Assembly: GCA_029237695.1 (NCBI GenBank)
Contig: CM055277.1
Location: 40,768,242-40,832,241, forward strand
DNA length: 64,000 nucleotides
Direction of reading: 5' to 3'
Source: Conchocele bisecta
Taxonomy: Eukaryota > Mollusca > Bivalvia > Lucinida > Thyasiridae
This document shows, one piece after another, positions 57,640-64,000 of the stretch (within the stretch, counting starts at the first letter, position 1; each line of letters begins with the position of its first letter). The translations under genes and the position numbers were made by a program. The notes beneath the pieces are model-generated. The model did no database searches. It saw only the letters and a list, made by a program, of their open reading frames with translations, and was not told where the DNA came from.

Positions 57640-57983
57640 ACGCTCGAGGAAGAGCTTGAGAAAGACAAGTTCAGTTACAAAAAAATAACCATTTAACCGG
57701 AGTACCATCCATGCCAGCGGCAGTGTTTGTGTGGTTCTTAACTCTGATTTCTGCTCTAATCATCTAATGAACCTGTTGAAAGGATGTGTCGTGAAGACAT
57801 GTTACTTCTTGTGTTGATGGAATTGAGAATGAATCTTATTCACACAAGTCTGACTTGTGCAGTTTTAAGATTTGTCAATATTTTTTGAATCGGTGACTCA
57901 TTTGTACATTTCTGATTATGTGACACTCGGACTAGATATTGAAATGGTCAGAAATATATTTACTATGCTTTTACACATATGTG
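57640..57983. other. Non-coding spacer
   Basis: No recognised repeat or frame; follows the exon-like stretch and ends at the next hAT-like MITE. Confidence 0.4.
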
Positions 57984-57991
57984 GCTGTGAC

Positions 57992-58204
57992 CTCAGGTTG
58001 AAGTAACGGACCATGGCCTATAAATACATTAAATACACCTAAGAGCATCAATAAGTGAGAGAAAAATAAGCTAAACAAAATGTATTTACTCCATGTGTGA
58101 TATATGGGAGTAAATAATTTGTTTAGCCTATTTTATTTTACTTATTGATGCTTTTAGGTATATTTAATGTATTTATAGGTATTGGTCCGTTACTTTAACC
58201 GGTG
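57992..58204. mobile_element. hAT-like MITE, 213 bp, near-perfect hairpin, 8-bp target duplication
   Basis: Same family as 56868-57022 (CAGGTTGAAGTAACGGACC). The two halves are inverted copies over ~100 bp with a ~13-bp loop (ATGTGTGATATAT). Flanked by GCTGTGAC at 57984-57991 and 58205-58212. The target itself resembles the 49-bp minisatellite unit. Confidence 0.85.
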
Positions 58205-58214
58205 GCTGTGACTG

Positions 58215-58880
58215 GAGAATGTGGTTTATGGGATTTGTGACCAGTGTAGCTCTTGATCAAATAGTACACTCCTGTAGCCTGATAATGATGTGGCTTGTTA
58301 GAAGCATGATGGAGATTTCATTGATGCAATGGTGAACAGTGCAGATCCTGTGCGGATATGTGTATCTACACTTGTCGCAAATCCCATAAGCCCCATTTCT
58401 CCAGTCACAGACACATATTTGAGCAAATTTAAAAATCGTACCCCAACCTAGAGTGATTAGCATTTAAGGTATTGCATTCAATCTTTGATTCATAAATTTC
58501 TGTTTAACGTCCACAGTCTATAAAGTCTATATTTGGTTGGTTTCATATGGTTTCAGTTATCTTCGCAATAAAGGATTTTACTTGAAACATCCAGAATAGA
58601 CCAAAGACAAACTTTGTAGACTTTCGAAGGGAAACGAAAATTTACGAATTAATGATGTATTTTTGTCCTATTCATGATCATGATTATAATTGAAATCAAT
58701 GCCTAATGGTCAAACTTGTCACAAATTACATGTGTACAATAAATTTCGACTTCGAAATTTGACTTCGAATGAAATGGTGCAATTGGTTGATATTGGTCAT
58801 TTGCAGTGCATGATGTGACAAACAACATATTGAGGCATCATCTGTAACACAGTGCCTTCAATTATGATTCATACCCAGGC
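58215..58880. other. Non-coding stretch with a minisatellite-like inverted pair
   Basis: 58205-58250 (GACTGGAGAATGTGGTTTATGG) and 58380-58410 (complement, CCCATAAGCCCCATTTCTCC) are related to the 49-bp array and lie in opposite orientation. No gene recognised. Confidence 0.45.
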
Positions 58881-58884
58881 ATAC

Positions 58885-60135
58885 AAAGTATGTCGAAGTG
58901 TATATAGTTTTTGTATTTTCGTCCATCCGTAAGATTTGCGTTGAATACCCATTATATCTGCAACCGTAAATCGCATTGAGTTGAATCTTCATATACTTCT
59001 TTATCGTCATCCATATTTTTTAAACTGTAACACACCGATGTGGCTTTCCTGCACAAGGTCAAATTACTTAAAGTTTTGAAATATTTGCATCAAACATGTC
59101 AAAGTTTTTAAGTACACAATGTCTCTGCAACCGCAAGTCGGGTTGACTTGAAACTTCATATATATATTTCTTTATGAAGTTAGAAGATCAATATTTTCTT
59201 TCTATAGCCCTGGTGGGTGCATGTGATGGGTAATTTAACAATCGCGATTCATCCTTACCGGAAATCCGACTGGAGACCTGGTTTGGCCCTCACATACGTC
59301 TTTGGCATTTTGTATGTGACAGTTGAATCTGGTTATATCTCTTGTGTGAGTATTACGATTATTCGTAATCCTTTTTTAGGGAAAGGGGCCAAGTGACTTT
59401 GGTATGGTATGGACCTGGCATCAGGTCAGGTTATTCTAATTTCAGGGCTGACTATATTTTTCTCGATGAAATTATTCCGTTCTGATTTTGGGATTTCCCC
59501 CCAATGCAGCAGGTTAATACAGGATCGAACCCGTTTGCGCAGCCTTATATGACCTTAGCTGTTGATAGGCCGTTAAACACCAATAAACAAACAAACAACT
59601 TTGGCATTTGGTATCCGACAGTTATATCCTTTATGTGAGTATTAGACCATAGCTGTTGATAGGCCGTTAAACACCATTAAACAAGCATTCTATAGCCCAC
59701 TCATACGGCTTTCATGCACACGGTGAAGGTGAAATTACTTTGAAACTTGCGTTAAATGTTTTGAAATATATGCGTTAAAGTTTTAAGTAAACAATTTCTC
59801 TGCAACCGTAAGTCAGATTGAATTGAAACATCATATATTTGTCTATCAACAATCAACATCCATATTTACATTTTATAGCCCACGCATGTGACTTTCATGC
59901 CCAAGGTCAAGGTCAAATTGTGTTAAATGTTTTTGAAATATTTGCATTAAAGTTTTAAGTACACAATTTATTTGCAACCGTATGTTGGATCGACTGGAAA
60001 TATCACATACTTCTTTATCAACAGCCATATTTTCATTCTATATCTCACCTAAGCGGCTTTCATGCCAAAGGTCAAGGCCAAATGACTTTGCTACGGCCGA
60101 GGGTATGTGTGAGACCCCGCTCACTTGCTCTTAAA
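58885..60135 (+). mobile_element. Helitron-like repeat interrupted by a SINE-like element
   Basis: A body of ~110-150-bp degenerate repeats (GCAACCGTAAGTC, ATTGAATTGAAAC, CCAAGGTCAAGGTCAAATT) as in 1877-2343. The 3' end has GGCCGAGGGTATGTG, a hairpin GTGAG-acccc-GCTCAC and TTGCTCTTA. The head is not clear. Confidence 0.4.
59265..59690 (+). repeat. SINE-like element with a partial tandem second 3' end
   Basis: CTGGTTTGGCCCTCACATAC to TGTTGATAGGCCGTTAAACA plus AATAAACAAACAAAC at ~59600, then a second partial copy (TTTGGCATTTGGTATCCGACA ... GGCCGTTAAACACCATTAAA) to 59690. Confidence 0.7.
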
Positions 60136-60259
60136 AGCAAGAATAACATATCTTACCATACTGATTTCTTTTGTTTTTTTCGGATACAAGTACTGATTTT
60201 GTGACCCGAGCATAACTGGAATTCCTTTTTGTATATTTATCACAACTCTTGCCTCACTA

Positions 60260-60570
60260 ATATTCCAGTGTTACCTTCGTTTTTTCACGCATTGATTTTG
60301 TATCTGGCACATGGCGATATTTCAAATTTGACCTAATATGGTCCTGATATATATCAAATCGAAGGTATCGTGGGTATTGTCAAAATCGGATGATACATCA
60401 TACAAGATGGCCGTCAACAGGTCATCCTTTAATTATAGATTTCGTCTTCTTCTCATGTACCGTTTGGCCGACGCTGGTCAGACTTCACAGTTGTGGTGCG
60501 TGGGTGAAGCATTTTCATATTTGTTAAAATGGAGGTTGTCGCATAATCCAAGATGGCCGTTGTAGAAAAT
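60260..60570 (+). repeat. Fragment of the 18528-19619 repeat family
   Basis: Shares ATATATCAAATCGAAGGTAT, ACAAGATGGCCG, GGTGAAGCATTTTCA and AATCCAAGATGGCCG with that element, in the same orientation. Head and tail are missing. Confidence 0.65.
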
Positions 60571-60629
60571 TTGGTAAAATTATTAAAAAAATCATATCAA
60601 CCATGTTAATTTTACATTATTATTATTTT

Positions 60630-60965
60630 TACATGAAGCTTGAATTGCCACTTTGATATCAAGGGCGATAACATTGACTATTTAAAATGTTAATGGAAAC
60701 AACTATTTATTCTCTCTATTTATCTTTTGATGTGCAATGATCATATTTTGCAACAAGTCAATACAAATATTTATTCAGGTGACACATTTAGTTGATGATT
60801 TAGTTTCGCACGATGATACAACCTATCAGTAAACTTAAGATTACTAAGTGAATATTTCTGTGTAGCGGGCACTCGTATTTTTAAAACTGTTGGAATAGTT
60901 ACACAATTATACTTATTTAATATTTAATTCCTGTAAAGAACACTTTGTGCCAAACAGATGGGACC
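60630..60965. mobile_element. MITE, family M1 relative, decayed
   Basis: TTTGATATCAAGGGCGATAA and ACACAATTATACTTATTTAA match the copy at 56480. The terminal inverted repeat is eroded (GTGCCAAACAGATGG). Confidence 0.5.
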
Positions 60966-60969
60966 TCAA

Positions 60970-62075
60970 TTCAAATCATGATTTGCAACTTTGCTGAAGG
61001 ATGGCTGGCACCCAGTCATTAAATGCAAAGGCACGACACTTGTCTTATCAGCTCATTCACAAACACCACATCATACAAAACACTTGTCACATGGATTCAC
61101 CAGTGGGTGTACAGTACAAAGTCCAGTGACATGGTGTGTAATTTCATCCCGTAACATTTGGTCAGGTTTGTATTTTTTTACTTTAACCTACGTTTTCTGG
61201 GGAAAATAACTACCTGTATAATATATGTGAAAATCACTACAATGGAAGAAATTGAATGTATGTTCTCGCACCCTCTTCCAAACTCCATTCACAATTCACA
61301 CCCCCTCTGCATGAATCTGGATACTCCACTGCAGTGCAAAGTCGCAGAACAATTTTTGACATACAGCCGTTTGAATGTGTACTTGTGTGTGTGTAATATT
61401 TCTCAGACTTTTTCAAGGCAATGATTTCTGTTTCGATGTAATGTATGACCTGTCGTGAATTTCACTCACAAGTTCATATTGGTGCTTGTAGGAGTATTGG
61501 ATATCCAGTATACATTTTCCATGGCTTTCACATTCTGTAAAACCGTCTGGAGTTTCGACAATGAAATGGAGAAATGGCAAACATTTTCATGTGTCTGAAT
61601 GTGATTATTCTGGCACTCATATCTTTGGCTTATAACGTCGTTCAAATTGTACTGCGTCAATTTTATCGAATTTAAGATTGCATATTTCATTACTTTCTTC
61701 AAAACGCCAGTTTTAGAAGTTGATGGTTTTAGGATTGTTATATCATGCACTGCAGTGCCGGTGATAAGACGCTAGGTGGCGTTGCCAAGTCGGACTGTTG
61801 TACTGTGCGGACTCACCGAAACAAACCGCCAGTGGACGCGTTACACTATGTTTGCAATGTAATCTTCCTGGGTAAGTTTATAGATCGTGGCTCAGTCAGC
61901 GTGTGACTAGATGCCGGTTTTTTTTGTTAGGGGAAGGTACTAAAATTGGGAAAATTGGGCCCGCGCAATATATAAAATTGCGCCATGCCAATTAAAGGTG
62001 GTGCAGGATGTTGAATGTAATATCTTTATAATGGAAAGACAGAGTTTAATGAAACATAACGCAGTAAATGCTTAA
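60970..62075. other. No gene recognised; CpG-richer patch at 61740-61860
   Basis: A minus-strand open frame at 61466-61750 (94 codons) starts just inside the CpG-richer patch but matches no family I know. Otherwise AT-rich. Confidence 0.3.
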
Positions 62076-62079
62076 CAGG

Positions 62080-62404
62080 TTGCCAATTAGTATCCCCTCG
62101 CTGATAGGCAAGAGCTGGTATATCGTTAGTCCATGTACTGCGTACGTATGTACGTACGCTAGTAACACCTTTCATTTTTCAATAACTTGTGAACTGCTTC
62201 CACGATTTTGATATTATTTGACCATTATGTGTGTCTATGGATGGAGCATGGTTTAGCATATGAGTAGACTCATATGACCCACGTTCGACCGCCCAAGGTC
62301 ACGGAGTACTTTTTTATTATCAAGGCTGCCAGCGAGGGGATTAGCTTCGTTTAATGATGCCAGTGCGAGGGGATTAGCTTCGTTTAATGATGCCAGTTCT
62401 TGCA
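62080..62404 (+). mobile_element. Hairpin-headed Helitron-like element
   Basis: The head TTGCCAATTAGTATCCCCTC GCTGATAGGCAA is echoed near the end as GCCAGCGAGGGGATTAGCTTCG (twice in tandem, 62327 and 62370) and it finishes GCCAGTTCTTG. Same plan as the other hairpin-headed elements in the window. Confidence 0.45.
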
Positions 62405-62409
62405 TTATG

Positions 62410-63920
62410 GTATAGTTTGCTTTAATCTAACAATTTTCTGGTTTTGACGAAGAATCGGTTACCATGGATGTGAATAAAAATCTAAAGAACGTGAATGTAT
62501 GGTGTGATACATATCATCGAACCGGTATGTCACTTCTATGGTGTGATAGATATCATCGAAATCCGTCTGTTTGCTTGGAAAAGTTTCAAGAAAATTTACT
62601 GTAAAAATGACGTCACAGAATACGTCGCATCGGAAAAGCAGGTTTGGAAACCACTGATCCCATACCCTGATATCTATAACTTTACATGCTACTTGCAAAC
62701 ATGTAGTTGGCCTCAATAATAATAACATACACTCAAAGCGTTCTTTTATAACATGGTCATTCATGTTATAATTGTTCTTGTTATTATTAGTGGCTTTTGG
62801 CTGTGATAATGTAACACATTTATTATAATAATTTTGCATACTTTTAATCATCAAATATATGCAGTCATTAATTATATATGCAATAATACATTTCGGGAAA
62901 AATAAATGATTACTCCCTCAAAGTATACTTTGCTAGATAAGTATACTTTGCAATGTTGGTGAAATCGGCCACATGTTGATACCATCTCGGTTGACTGTGA
63001 TACAGGATCTACCATGTTCCAGTCGAAGGCGTCATCAGAAACAAATTCTGCTTGAGGAACTATAGGTATGCAACACTTTGGTTCTGTTATTGGGATGTTA
63101 GACGCTGTTGGCGATGGCTCGCTGCGCTTACGACGCGGCATCGATACGGGAGTGGCTGAACCGGTGCATTGGAACAATGGTGGGTGGGGTACAACAAAGT
63201 GAAGTGACGTCTAATTCGCAATTATTCGTAGTCCAAACATCATCCAAACATCATCATAATACACACATGGTACAACCGGCTGGATTAAGTGTAAGAATTA
63301 AATCTATTAAACAAACCTTACTACATTTATAAAGCTTATTTTCTGCCAGCGAGAAAAAAATGCCGCCATTACCATTCAGCCGGGAGTCGCTTATTCAATA
63401 TATATAATTTATTTTCAATAATGATCATAGTCTGGGAAAAAATCATCAGTCCTAAATATTTCATATCCAACTTTCGCGGCCACCTTACATGTAAAAAGTC
63501 TGCATCAGTAGCGGCGATTTTTATATGGAATTATATAGAAGACTATTACCTATTACTATTAACTTTTAAACAAAGACCCAAAATAATGATGCTCTCACAG
63601 GTAGCACAACCGATTGAAAAATCACAGGTCGCATTTTAAATTTCAATTATTGTGCTTTATGCTGATGTTTCTATCGTGTTTTTAAAATAAAAACATTTTT
63701 GTCCTTTTTAGCTTTAAACGTAGTCGATAGTTTTTATATGATTTATATAGCAAATTGTGATATTTTTTTTCGATTTTCGTAGAGGAAAATGCAAAATCTC
63801 TTTTTACAAGAATAGTTACAAATAAATCACAGGTATTTTCAATTAGCTCATTCATTTTTCTATCTACTGAATCAGATATCAAAATTATGTTTCTTAAGTT
63901 AATATTATTTTGGTCCTTTT
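62410..63920. other. AT-rich stretch; shared block at 62906-62972
   Basis: 62906-62972 is a copy of the CTCCCTCAAAGTATACTTTG block. A minus-strand open frame spans 62872-63177 and includes MPRRKRSEPSPTASNIPI, but it reads through the shared block in the reverse orientation, so it is doubtful. A TATGGTGTGATA word is repeated at 62498 and 62537. No gene recognised. Confidence 0.4.
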
Positions 63921-63922
63921 TG

Positions 63923-64000
63923 TACGCCCGTTTGAAAAAAACGGGACGTATTATGTATTCGGGCGGGCGGCTACAGCTTGTCCACGCAATAACTAGAGTT
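63923..64000 (+). mobile_element. Start of a hairpin-headed element, cut by the window edge
   Basis: TACGCCCGTTTGAAAAAAACGGGACGTATTATG is the head hairpin of the family at 17794-18244. Continues beyond the window. Confidence 0.6.

Noticed and set aside
62872..63177. Protein-coding gene on the minus strand beginning MFQCTGSATP
   Set aside because: Its second half is the reverse complement of a repeat block that also occurs at 47065 and 51335, in the opposite sense to ORF1, so the frame is probably accidental. The N-terminal part remains unexplained.

Overview
The window looks like a piece of a repeat-rich animal genome, most likely a marine mollusc (gastropod or bivalve). The pointers are AT-rich DNA, GT/AG-flanked short exons, many non-coding repeats with AAGGTCAAGGTCA words, elements ending in a GGCCGTTAAACACC tail followed by A-rich sequence, and ~158-bp tandem repeats of the kind reported inside bivalve pearl/Helitron-like elements. 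There is no bacterial-style gene packing. Most long open frames are frames through tandem repeats. Species, and even class, cannot be fixed from the sequence alone.

Layout. 1-8.0 kb: nested non-autonomous elements (tRNA-derived SINE head, hairpin-headed Helitron-like elements, a MITE family with ACTCAGTAGGC termini) and a 38-bp satellite interleaved with a duplicated ~0.7-kb block. 8.28-20.67 kb: part of a host gene on the + strand, seen as five 93-bp phase-1 exons, each coding a 31-residue coiled-coil-like repeat. One of its introns holds a 5,676-bp DNA transposon (8430-14105). The transposon has ~490-bp inverted repeats, a perfect 3-bp target duplication and a broken gene for a two-part XPG-nuclease-like protein, which fits the Academ superfamily. 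A second intron holds a hairpin-ended element carrying an array of 158-bp repeats (14910-17680). 20.79-22.28 kb: a 49-bp minisatellite with a 7-unit higher-order repeat, ending at a 500-N gap (22285-22784).

22.8-36 kb: AT-rich DNA with SINE-like copies, short degenerate arrays, a decayed Ty3/gypsy integrase tail on the minus strand (27583-28070) and four copies of a ~480-bp MITE. 36.0-40.1 kb: a large inverted composite in which a ~184-bp satellite and a ~36-bp minisatellite appear on opposite strands either side of a unique core. 40.2-44.3 kb: two copies of a 450-bp repeat, one split by a 2,310-bp TG...CA element with a near-perfect 5-bp target duplication (solo-LTR-like). 45-64 kb: SINEs, hAT-like MITEs with 8-bp target duplications, a decayed LINE-type ORF1 (50690-51318, minus), long hairpins, and a Helitron-like element entering at the right edge.

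How it fits together. The only candidate host gene is the exon array; almost everything else is a layered record of insertions. Several insertions can be dated relative to each other because intact paralogues in the same window supply the empty site: the Academ-like element against 20351-20372, the 158-bp-array element against 31010-31060, and the TG...CA element against 40430-40460. No complete, intact protein-coding gene is visible.
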